From positions 66,479,737 through 66,543,736 of the forward strand of contig CM036170.1 of the NCBI GenBank assembly GCA_020631735.1: a stretch of 64,000 nucleotides of DNA, in the 5' to 3' direction. This stretch comes from Saccharum officinarum (lineage: Eukaryota > Streptophyta > Magnoliopsida > Poales > Poaceae). Position numbers and translations under genes: made by a program. The stretch's first letter is position 1; each line of letters begins with the position of its first letter. Below are positions 43,501 to 53,337 of the stretch, in pieces. The notes beneath the pieces were generated by a model. That model did not search any database, was not told the DNA's origin, and saw only the letters and a program-made list of their open reading frames with translations.

Positions 43501-46199
43501 GTCCAGAAAATGAGCGTTAATTAAGAGAAACGAACTAGCCCATCGGTACACGGGTGGCAGGTATTGGAAGCCTGTGCATGCAACGAATGGTCTACATGCC
43601 TCACGTGATGCACGGTATTGCTATTGCACGGTGAAGTCGCACGTCAAGGGTCTACTAGTACGGGTACGTGGCACGTGCCTCAGGCGATGCACGTATTATT
43701 GGAGCTGCTGCAGTAACGACAACCAACAAGCAACAGTTCCTATCGTATTATCATTGACCTTTTTGGCTTTTGCTGGAACCAAAGCTTACTGCTTTCGGTA
43801 GTGCTCTACTTTTGGAAAGTACTCGAGGGCCAAATTATCAAGGGCTTGTTCTTTTCCGCTGGAGAATGGACTAAACACTAAATTTTAATTTCAATTATTG
43901 CCTTTGAACCAAACATCAGGAACTAAAATAGGGACTAGGAACTAAAATGCAGTAGTCCCTTGGGGCTGCTAATTAGGACTAATGGACTCTTTACAGCCCA
44001 TACCCCTCCCTCTCTCTCCTCCCTTGTAGTCTCTTTCCTCCCCTTTAGTCCCTTTTAATCCTTAAAAACAAAATAATATTTTAGTTACTGTTTTAGTCTC
44101 TGGTCCTACACCACCAGAGAAATGAACACGCCCTAATTAAAGGCGCTCAACGGGGCCGCTGTCTCACTCAAAGAAAGCTCTTTATTGGTGCCCTTTCTCT
44201 CTCTTGATTATTTTTGTCGCACGATCTCAGCATCCCACGGTCTTGCATTGGAGAATGGAGAGAAATGAATTGAAGGGTACTGTAACAAGGACGGGTTAAT
44301 AAAGCGTAAAGATGATCGCTCGTGGTGACCAATTCGGCATCTCGCAGCAGCCCCTCCAATTCCAATAAAAACGGATAACACATGGCCCTCCCTCGATCAC
44401 TCCATCAGCTGAATCAGGACGCCTTGCTCGGTGCCTCTCGCCGTCTTCTTTGCCGGACAGTGGTCACCGACGACGGCGATCCGCGAAAAAAGGCAGGGCA
44501 ACTCTGCTTTGGACGGACTGAACCTTAGCAGACATGGTTCCACGAGAGAACGAGAACGTGAAACAGGAACGAGAACTTAAGTGTCATTTTATAACGTGAG
44601 AACGTAAATATTTCGTAATCAGAAACGTTGTTACGCGGATGTTCCCGGAACGAGGAACGTGATCATACCACGTTTCTGGCTGCTAAGGACTGAACAACGG
44701 TATTGATGCGAATATACGAGATCCCATGCAGGGAAGCATGGTACTACCATGGTGGACGTAAGCGACGCAATATCGATTCGTACGTACCGAGATCCGCGGC
44801 GGCGAGGCGGACGAAGAGATCCTGGCCGAAGTCGGGGTACACGCGCAGGTCGGTGAGCCCCGTGGTCCACATGACGCAGCCCGAGCCGGCGCCGTTGCCG
44901 CGGCCTCCGCCGGCGCCGACGCTGACGTTGGCGCTCGCATACGCGGTGCAGGAGCAGTTCCGGAGGCACGCCTGGCGGCACTGCTCCAGCGTGAGGCTCC
45001 CGTCCACGGCGCTCCGCTCCGTGTCGGGCACCTTGGCGTGGCGCACCGTGATGAAGCCGTCGGTGCCGTTGCGGCAGTCCAGCGGCGTGGTCCGCACGCA
45101 CCCGTCCCGGCCGTCCCGCAGCGCCCACGCCGCGGGGGTCTTCGGGGTGAAGCCGTGGAGGCAGGAGCAGACGGGCATGTTGTTGGTGTCGCACACGCCG
45201 TTGGGCCCGCACGGCGACACCGCGTCGCACTGGTCCTTGGGAGCGTACCAGTACAGGTTCCACGCCTTCGCCGCCTCCACCCACGTCGAACGCTGCAGTA
45301 ACCCGTAGTTCCCCGTGCTCACGACACCCAGATGCGAGATGATCGACGCCTTGTGCACCTGATGCATCGTCGTCCATGTATAATGTGATGATGGTTACTT
45401 GCATCTAATAAGCAACCAAATGGAGCTACGTGTTCTTCTTACGTACCTGGAAGCTGTAAGTTACTTCCTGCGCATTGTTTATGAAGCTGAAGGTGAAGCC
45501 GGAGTAGGTGGCGGTGTCCGGCACGCCGGTGAACTGGACGCCATCCCAGGGGCCGGAGCGCCAGACTTTCTCGCCGCCGTTCCAGATGAACACCTGGGGG
45601 TCGCCGTTGGTGTCCATCACCATGGAGACGGGGCCCGGGGAGGGGTCCGACGGGCTCTTCCACGACGTCAGCGTCCGGTTCTTCTTTTTCACGTAGTCGA
45701 TCCCCACCTTCATCTCCGGGAGCATCGTGTCCGTCGGGTAGTCGAACCCCTCCCACGCCACGGCGCCGCCGACGCCGTCCGCGAGCACCAGGTTGCCGTT
45801 GTCGAGGATCTGGGCCGTGGGGCTCGCCAGCCTGGACGCCGGCTGGACGGACCACACGACGGTCTTGTTCCCCGCGGCAATGGCGAGCGTGCCGCCGGCG
45901 GAGACGGAGAGCTTGGCGCCCGGGTTGTCCCCGACGGCGCCCGCGATCGGGGCCTCGCGGTTGGCGACCCACACGACGGTGCGGAGGGAGACCTTGTTGT
46001 ACCACACGCCGAGGTAGGTGCTGTTGGCGCCCGGCGGGGTGAAGAAGCCCAGCGCGAAGTTGCCCTCGCCGCCCGAGACCAGCGTCTCGTTGGCCGCCAG
46101 CGGGCTGCCCGGCGTGATGGTGTCCCTCGCGGTTGCGGCGTGGCAGGCCGCAAGGTGGCGGAGTAGGTAGAGGAGGACGCACAGGAGTGGGGACGCCAT
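37506..46199 (-). CDS. Gene C: G-type lectin S-receptor-like Ser/Thr kinase with a 5.35-kb intron
   Basis: Inferred exons, in coding order, are 46199-45447, 45358-44788, 39434-39300, 39171-39002, 38689-38479, 38399-38165, 38054-37904 and 37817-37506, totalling 2,538 bp (845 residues). All junctions keep frame with GT..AG sites. The start at 46199 gives a signal peptide ([21 protein letters not shown]); an upstream in-frame ATG at 46352 adds a non-secretory leader. Domains: bulb lectin ([11 protein letters not shown]), S-locus region ([15 protein letters not shown]), EGF-like, PAN ([15 protein letters not shown]), helix about 454-476 ([20 protein letters not shown]), kinase with [10 protein letters not shown], Lys555, HRD Asp651, DFG Asp669. 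Unlike genes A and B, the ectodomain is split by an 88-bp intron. Intron 2 (44787-39435) carries retroposon and MITE DNA, so splicing over 5.35 kb is a prediction; the 5' and 3' halves could belong to different genes. Confidence 0.85.
39435..40890 (-). other. Gene C intron 2, kinase-proximal part
   Basis: Non-coding. A GC-rich block at 39940-40450 shows open frames on both strands but no recognisable protein. The first 270 bp are repeated at 63731-64000. Confidence 0.6.
40900..41868 (+). mobile_element. Probable non-LTR retroposon in gene C intron 2
   Basis: The right end has CTTAATGAAAAACGGAC and then TCGGATCGCGAAAAAA at 41828-41868, the tail style of the LINE at 36.7 kb. The body is an open frame of about 200 codons (41178-41780) made largely of a repeated word; I do not recognise a protein in it. 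The left boundary and target-site duplication were not found. Confidence 0.4.
41244..41620 (+). repeat. Interspersed GCAGATGCTTTGCCG word, about 11 copies
   Basis: Variants of GCAGATGCTTTGCCG occur near 41244, 41279, 41317, 41360, 41386, 41415, 41442, 41482, 41523, 41560 and 41603. Spacing varies between 26 and 43 bp, so it is an irregular rather than strict tandem repeat. Confidence 0.8.
41869..43840. other. Gene C intron 2, middle part
   Basis: AT-rich non-coding DNA without a recognisable gene or element. Confidence 0.5.
43841..44134. mobile_element. MITE, about 294 bp, in gene C intron 2
   Basis: The left end AGGGCTTGTTCTTTTC and the reverse complement of the right end, AGGGCGTGTTCATTTC, form terminal inverted repeats. 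The interior has GGAACTAAAATAGGGACTAG and TTTAGTCTCTGG words typical of a grass MITE family. No target-site duplication was confirmed. Confidence 0.75.
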
Positions 46200-46492
46200 T
46201 GCTCGGCGCGGACGACGACGATGGGCCGCCAGTGCCTCAGCCGCCGCGTCGGTACCGCTAGTGGCGTCTGTCATGCACGTTGGCTCTTTGGACGGGAGCT
46301 GCAGGGATAGGGTGGTGGTGGTGAATGTCGTGGAGTGTGGAGTGGCGGCCACCGGCCAGGGGGGCGTGGCTGCTTATCTCTGGACACTAGGACAAGGAGC
46401 CGAGGGCGCCTTTTTGTGGCTCAGGTGTTTCTGCGTCACTATTGCATGTGGTTTTCAGAAGCAAAATTCCAAACTGTCTTCCAGAAGTAAAT
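46200..46492 (-). promoter_or_regulatory. Short gene C upstream region
   Basis: Only about 290 bp separate the gene C start codon from the poly(A)-like end of a minus-strand retroelement at about 46493. No convincing TATA box is visible on the minus strand. It is presumed to hold the core promoter and 5' UTR. Confidence 0.35.
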
Positions 46493-46729
46493 TATTTTTT
46501 CCTCACCGAGGCACGCCCGAATTTCATTACCAGAAGCAACGAAACTATGGAGTCTATAGCACGCAAGCGCTTTCCAATGAAAGCAAACAGGAGCCAGAAC
46601 GACAGCTAGAAGAAAACAGAGCAGAGAACAAAGGGCTTCCGTACATCCTAGGCTCCTAGCACGCTCAGCTTAACAACTACTACTGGTCCGTGCCGCGTCC
46701 CCTCCACACATCAGACACATGACACAACG
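46493..46729 (-). mobile_element. 3' end of a minus-strand retroelement
   Basis: On the minus strand the sequence ends TAATGAAATTCGGGCGTGCC, then a GAGGAAAAAATA tail. It appears to be interrupted by the LINE at 46746 and may continue at 48505-48720. No protein motif is readable. Confidence 0.35.
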
Positions 46730-46745
46730 AACATAACCAATATGA

Positions 46746-48488
46746 AGATCAATTATGATAAAAGTGATTTACTCACTATTTGGATGAATGAGGATAGTTC
46801 TAATGCTTTTGTATAAATATTTTGTTGTAAAAAAAGTGAGTTTCCTATCAAGTATTTGGGTGTACCCCTTCATTACTCAAAGTTAAAGAGAATTATTTTA
46901 CAACCAGTTATTGATAAAGTGATCAAGAGGATAGCAGGTTGGAGGGAGAGGTTATTGTCGTATGCAGGTAGGTTAACTTTGCTGAGGGCTTGCTTGGCAA
47001 GCATCCCAATTTATCTCCTATCTATTATTAAGTTTCCTAGATGGGCTATAGACATGATCAATTTCATATGGGACATTTTTATGGGATAACACCGATGATA
47101 AACATAGATATCACCTAGCTAATTGGCCTTTGGTGGCACAGAAGAAAGAGATTGGAGGCTTGGGTATTTCAGATTTAAGAAGTCTAAATATTGCTTTGTT
47201 GAGTGCCTGGATCTTTAGATACTAACTCAACAAAGATGCAATTTGGACTAAAATAGTGGATTTTAAATATAGAACAGAGAATCCAAATGTGCTTTGCTGC
47301 CCTTCTGTTGGTACCTCTCCTTTCTAGAAGGGTGTACTCTGGGCTATGCAAGCTGCTAAGATAGGGATATACTGGAAATTAGGTAATGGTGCAAAGGTTA
47401 GATTCTAGGAAGACCAGTGGTTGGGAAACACTAGCCTTGCTATCTTATATTGGCCCTTGTATGTTATTAACGAACAACAAGGTAAAACTGTGAAAGAGGT
47501 CTGAGATGGTGAAAATTTGATGCTCGCCTTTAGAAGATATGTATCTGAGCAAATGATGAACCTTTGGTGGGAATTAGTTGGTCTCATGAGTGAGGTTAAT
47601 CTTTCTGAAGAAGATGATCAAATAGTCTGGGCCTACAGCTCGGCAGGAAAATTTTCTGTTCAATCTTTGTATGCGGTGGTGAATTTTAGAGGGATTACTC
47701 CTGTTTTTGTCAGCTCAGTTTGGAAGTTAGTCATTCGATCAAGAGTTCAATTCTTTTTATGGCTTTTGTCCAAAAATAAGCTATTAACTCGAGATAATCT
47801 AGCTAAAAGGAGGAATGTGATGATCCTGCATGTTTACTCTGTGCTGAGAATGAGTCTATTATTCATTTATTCTTTGACTGCTACATTGCTAGATTGATCT
47901 GGGACTGTATTTCTGATTTGCTGGGGGTGAGAATTGGTCTGGATTTTGAATCTGTGGCCCAGTTTTGGCTAGCTAATAAAAGACATAAGGTCCTTAACAT
48001 AGTCTCGTCTGCTGTTTTGTGGTCTATGTGGAAATTTAGAAATGAGATGTGTTTTCAGGGTCGCAAGTGGAAGGGGATGAAGGACATGCTATTCAAAATT
48101 GCCAGGATGCTCAGAAGATGGATGTCTTTGTTGCAACAAGAGATGGGGTCGCGGATCGAGGAGGTGATTGTACAACTGGAGGTAAAAGCTTCATTTCCGC
48201 CTCAACTGATGTGGCGCAACCAGAAGGATTCATTATTAGGGTCGGTACAATTGGGTGCTCAGCCTTTAACTTCCAGCGCTGTGGATCCAAACCAGCAGGT
48301 TTCTGAAGAGATTGCTCAAGTTCATATTCAATCTGTGTTAGTCGGTAGAAATGCTTTAAGCAATTCGGCGATGTTGCCGCTGAACTGAATGTTTGTAAGG
48401 CGGGCGCGCCAAAAACGCTAAACCTGGATGCTGCTCTGTTTTGCTTTTGAATGCAAAAGCAAGGGAAACCTCTTTTTCTAAAAAAACA
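46746..48488 (+). pseudogene. 5'-truncated LINE with 16-bp target-site duplication
   Basis: AACATAACCAAtATGA (46730-46745) and AACATAACCAAcATGA (48489-48504) flank the element exactly, with one mismatch. The body encodes the C-terminal part of a LINE reverse transcriptase in broken frames: FPIKYLGVPLHYSKLK, RLTLLRACLASIPIYLLS, KEIGGLGISDLRSLN, then zf-RVT (SRVQFFLWLLSKNKLLTRDNL) and a tail with WSMWKFRNEMCFQGRKW. Several stop codons and frameshifts are present. A short A-rich tail (TTTTTCTAAAAAAAC) closes it. The RT core is absent, so the insertion was 5'-truncated at birth or later. Confidence 0.9.
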
Positions 48489-48719
48489 AACATAACCAAC
48501 ATGACAAAGTCCAGGACGCCACATACAGGCAAAGCAACAACACAAACCGCAAGTCCAGGCCAAACTAATGTCCAAAACAAACAACATTGCAAAGGACTCC
48601 AGGCCATCGCTCCTCCAGTTGCAAAACAGTGCTAGTTCATGATCCTTGGCTTCTTCCTCCTGATGATAGTGCAACGTCGTTTCTTTGAAGATGTCAGCTC
48701 ATCCTTCAACAGGTCGAAC

Positions 48720-49990
48720 AATCTTTTTTTGAGGTAAACGACGGGGGTGTAACGCCCCAGAGTCCAAACGGCTCAGATCCACTCTGCACGCTGAATGAAC
48801 CACACCTACCACCATCCCACTTACGCTTTCGTCCTCGCTTCGCGTAAAAGGATTAACCCGGGGATGGTGAGATGGACTCTAGAAGTCTTATATGTTGATC
48901 TATCCCATTCTAAATAACCAAGGTAGGACTAAACTCTCCATAATATCTCATAACATTCACATGGGCCACTATGGGCCAAATTCTAAATCGGACCGGGTGT
49001 GACATACACCCCCCTCAAAGAACCCGACGTCCTCGTCGGGCCCAACATACCCACAATCAGGCAAACGATAACCAGGAACGTTTCCTCTTAGCACATGCGA
49101 CCGTGCGCCCAGTGCTAGCACATGTGCCACGCGTGCACTCCGCAGAGCCTACACGCGCAATGAACCCCATGTCCAGCCCCTGGCCCGCACGCGCCTATGG
49201 CCGCGAAGGTTGGCTCTGATACTATTTGTAACGGCCCAGAGTCCAAACGGCTCAGATCCACTCTGCACGCTGAATGAACCACACCTACCACCATCCCACT
49301 TACGTTTTCGTCCTCGCTTCGCGTAAAAGGATTAACCCGGGGATGGTGAGATGAACTCTAGAAGCCTTATATATTGGTCTATCACACTCTAAACAACTAA
49401 GGTGAGACTAAACTCTCCATAATATCTCATAACATTCACTTGGGCCACTATGGGCCAAATTCCAAATCGGGTCGAGTGTAACAGGGGGGATCAAAGTGAA
49501 TCCCCACCTGATTTCATTCCACGGTTTTCGGTGTAGCAGGTTGGTGGATGGGGCAAAGCCCCAAAAGTACATTAGGATTACAACAAACAAGAATTGGAAA
49601 GCTTAGATTACATATCAAAGATGTTTCTCCAACTGATGAGGAGGGAAGCATTTCGGCGCGAAGTTCTTCAAACCCAGGAGTTCATTGAGTCTTTGCAGGC
49701 AGCGAGGAAGCGATCGATGCTCGGCGGTAGTTGCTTGAACACTACCTCATTTCTGTGTTTCCAGATCTCCCAGCAACATAATAGGATAGTTGGGTCAGTT
49801 ACGTCTACATGAATTCGTGGCGGTGTTTGGGTGAGCCAAAGTTCAGTTACCAGAGCAATATCATCTGGATTCCAGCTAATTCGTGCCCAGAAGTCTCTTA
49901 TGAAGCTGCAAGCTAAGAAGATATGGTCGGCAGTCTCATCTTCTTGGTGACAGATCTCTTCGTCAGAAGCCAGGTGAAGAACTTGACCCT
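48720..49990 (-). pseudogene. Minus-strand LINE 3' fragment, split by a TRIM
   Basis: Translation of the minus strand from about 49990 gives the end of zf-RVT and the terminal ORF2 segment: DETADHIFLACSFIRDFWAR, then ILLCCWEIWKHRNEVVFKQL and a stop near 49600. The 3' UTR is interrupted at 49483/48748 and ends with CCTCAAAAAAAG near 48724. Its upstream side is cut by the LTR element starting at 49998. Confidence 0.7.
48748..49483 (-). mobile_element. TRIM (miniature LTR retrotransposon), 736 bp
   Basis: Two 257-bp direct repeats (48748-49004 and 49227-49483) begin TGTAACG and end in TGACA or TAACA. GGGGG flanks each side (48743-48747 and 49484-49488), a 5-bp target-site duplication. The 222-bp interior has no coding capacity. 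On the minus strand the right LTR is followed by AATAGTATCAGAGCCAACC, a near match to the tRNA-Met primer site, and the left LTR is preceded by the purine tract GAGGGGGGTGTA. These are the defining features of a TRIM. The LTRs differ at several positions, so it is not brand new. Confidence 0.92.
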
Positions 49991-49997
49991 AGGTGGG

Positions 49998-52900
49998 TGA
50001 AAGGACCTTGATATCGCCTAGAGGGGGGTGAATAGGCCTGTTTAAAAATAAATTCGAGTAGAAGTTAAACTCTAGGTGTGGCACTGCCTCACTTGGGTGC
50101 GACAGTGCCTCAGTCCAGCTGTGGCACTGCCTCACCCCTACAGAGAGTTCAACACAGACCAAACTTGGTAGAGATGTGCTAGAGATGTCCAGTGACAAAT
50201 TCGCCAAGTACCTGCACTCACAAACACTTACAACCAAGTAGATCGAGTAGAACACAAATAATGCAATTCAAAACATAAAGGCACAAGACACAAGATTTAT
50301 TCCGTGGTTCAGCTCGCCACCAAGACTTAAGGCTTAGGGCTTTGCAACCCTTCCTCGTTCTCAAGTCAAGAGAGTTAACTCTTGAGATGAGAGGTGATTC
50401 CACTAGTTGCAAGAGGATGATTACAAACTTTCACGCTGCTCACCACAAGCACAGGAGCTTGCCATGCGACGCCTAGCCATCTAGGAGGCTTCACCTCCAA
50501 GAGTAACAAATGCACAATGAAGATTGACGAAGCCCGACAAGTGCTAAAGGTTTGGTTTGCTCTCTTTTGCTTAATCTCTCAGCCCAACACTTAATCACTC
50601 ACTAAGAACTTCACTCTCACAAAGAGAGAGATGGGGAGAGTTCTTAAATGGCTTTGGAAAGGTTAGAAGTGGTCTGAGCATCAGCAGCCACACCAGGAGG
50701 CATGAAATGGGTATATTTATAGCCATCCCATGCAAACTAGCCGTTGAAACTAAAAAACTAGCCGTTATGATATCCCTAGTTATTAGGACCGGACCGGACC
50801 AGCGGTTCGACCGGTAAAAGACCGAACCAGAGAGTATAGCGGTCCGGTTCACTTAAAAGACCGTCCATGTAATCGGACCGATAAAAACCAGTTGAACCGG
50901 CCCATTTTTTACGGAACCGGTGAACCGGCCGGTTCCATCTGAACCATCCCGGTCTGGGAATCTCGTCTGGTGGTGCCCGTGACGCTGCCTCCTGGTATTC
51001 CGCGTGAGCAACTGGCACTGGGCCCAGGCTTGTCTGCTAGAGTGCTACTATCGCCTGTCGGCCTGTGTTTGAGCGTGATGTGTGCGTCTGTATAGTACTT
51101 GCCTGCCAGGCTCCGTGCTTCATGTTTTTGTTGTTGACTTTGGATTTTTTTAATTTCAAAATTTAATAACTTTTTCATTCTAGCTCTAAAATATATAAAT
51201 AATATATCTATTTTTATTATCTCGACGAGCTCTCCACAATGGTACAATTTATCTCAGCATTGAGATTATTTTCCAACAGTGAATATTTGAATTAATATTT
51301 AAATCTGGTCTATCTTGCTATGATGCATTATGAAATGTTGTCATTTCTTATCTTTTAATTAACAATTAGATTATTTGAGTTAAGAACCGTCAACAGACAA
51401 ATGTTGATTTTGGAGCACATGTTGTGGACTTGTGGCTAGATTATTTCAAAGATAGTTATATAACTATGCTTTATTAGCTTATTTGTATATATGCTCAATA
51501 ATATGTTGCTAATTTGAATTAAGAACATGTCGTTCCATATATACATATGTATGAATCTTATAGTTGTGCAATTAAATTTGTGTTGTTTATCATCTATCAA
51601 TTGTTAATTATAGCATATATATATACCGGTTCAAACTTTTTGTGGCCGGTTCAATTCATCCGGTCCAAAACAATTGAACCGGCGGTTCAACCGGTTCTAA
51701 ACGGTTGGACTAGTGAACCAGTGAACCGACGGTTTCGCCGGTTCGATCTCCGGTCCGGTCCTAATAACTTTGATGATATCTAAGGTGTGCCACTGCTGCA
51801 CTTGACGCATGGCACTGCCTCAAAAATTCACGGCACTGCCGCAGCTCCCTGAAACAGCACAGGTCATCTCACGGAAAACGCAATAACTTTTTACTCCGAA
51901 CTCCGTTTTCAGTGATCTTAGACTTTCCAGAAAACTTGTTTCGAAGGCTATCCAACCCAGCATAGAACAAGCTCCAAGATCAACTAGTGTAGGTGCAGTG
52001 CTAAGTATTTTCTCTTATGTTAGCACTTGGGTTCGGTTAGTTTGAGCACTTGAGACTTGTCTAAGATTCGTGTTGCATCCCCCTTGATAGTACGACATAC
52101 CTATACTCAAAATCAAGAGAATATAACAATTTCAACCACTTGAGTCTTCAATGTCTTTATATGCCATTTCTTCTCAATATCGCTTCATGAGGGGTTGCAA
52201 TCAACTTTGTCTCTCTCTTTGAGCAAATATACCTTGAGCATGTGACTTGAACAATTTCAACACATGTGAGTTCAATCCATGGCTTCAAGTCACTTTCACT
52301 AATGATTTGATCCTCAACATAATATGACTCCTCATAGCTTGATTAGTTCCTTGACTCAATGCAAGTATTCTCTTCTTCACCTTAGCCATGATACCTCGGT
52401 CCTCAAGCCATCACTTGCCCTTCACCTTCGCTTAGTCCCTCAAAGCCCTTTCCTTACTATCTTCACCTTATCAAGCCATACTCAAGTCACATCATATTAA
52501 GAATCTATTAAAAAAACTATTTCTTCAATATTGTGATCCTTGCATGAATATCTTCTAGATACGAATGTTGAGATCAATCAAGCTTCAGTTGGATTCACAT
52601 AGATTGAGATATTATGAATCAACATCAATATGGTCATGCCAATTCACAATTCCTTGTATCCTCTTCATTTTGGGTTGACACTCTTAACACTCACTTCAAT
52701 ATCTATCTTTATACTTCTAGCTTGATCAAATCAATGCAGTGATTTTCTAAATCTTTATCCATACAAGCAAACCAACATAGAGATTGATTATATCCATATG
52801 AGTTGTGTCCTTTATCATTTAACCTTTGATTGGTATTTCTTCACTTATGTATTCTTGATTCATTCTTTAACCTTGATCAAAGCTAATTCACTATCAAACT

Positions 52901-53306
52901 CTTTTTTTGCTCATGTAAAGCAAGCCATTATTGAGACCAATCCAAAATCATCAACTCATGTCTCATTTGCTATTTGCCAAGTATGCTTGCTTTCTCTTGA
53001 TAATATGATATCCCACAACATAGAAGCCATTTCATCAATTCCATTTGCATTGTTGTCTTCTTCTTGAACTAAATTGTTTCCATAACCTTCCAACACAACA
53101 ATACTCAATTTGGCCTTTATTTCAACACTATGTGGAATACCATCAAGCTTGCCTTCTTGTTAAACTTTTGATACATCTTGTTATGCAATATTCATGTGTA
53201 TGCAATATACTTAATTTCCTGTTCAACACTTAGCAAACTTGTTAGACCATTAGTTGTGTTGTCATTAAATTCACCAAAACTCACTAAAGGGCTAGATGCA
53301 CTTTCA
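49998..53306 (-). repeat. LARD-2 LTR, about 3.3 kb including a nested hAT-like element
   Basis: Without the 997-bp insertion and its extra target copy the LTR is about 2.3 kb, close to the inferred full LARD-1 LTR. A minus-strand TATA-like TATAAATATA lies at 50712-50721. GGCACTGCCTCA words occur at 50079-50140 and again at 51785-51845. Confidence 0.75.
50776..51772. mobile_element. Non-autonomous hAT-like element, 997 bp
   Basis: ATGATATC occurs immediately on both sides (50768-50775 and 51773-51780), an 8-bp target-site duplication typical of hAT. The ends share AGTTATTAGGACCGGACCGG in inverted orientation. Subterminal regions are rich in CCGGTTCAACCGGT words. No transposase frame is present. 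Confidence 0.85.
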
Positions 53307-53337
53307 ATCTCCCATTTTTGGTGATTGATGACAACAC
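53256..53337 (-). other. Inverted repeat across the LTR / polypurine-tract boundary, LARD-2
   Basis: Arm 53256-53279 pairs with arm 53316-53337: CACCAAAA with TTTTGGTG next to the loop, and GTGTTGTCAT with ATGACAACAC at the base, with two bulged bases between. The loop holds the LTR end (53306) and the purine tract. The sequence differs from LARD-1 but the geometry is the same. Confidence 0.7.

Noticed and set aside
45399..46166. A 255-codon plus-strand frame opposite gene C exon 1
   Set aside because: Compositional antisense frame in a GC-rich exon; no domain resemblance.
48111..48674. A 187-codon minus-strand frame overlapping the LINE end
   Set aside because: It spans the LINE target-site duplication and poly(A) junction, so it cannot be an ancestral gene.
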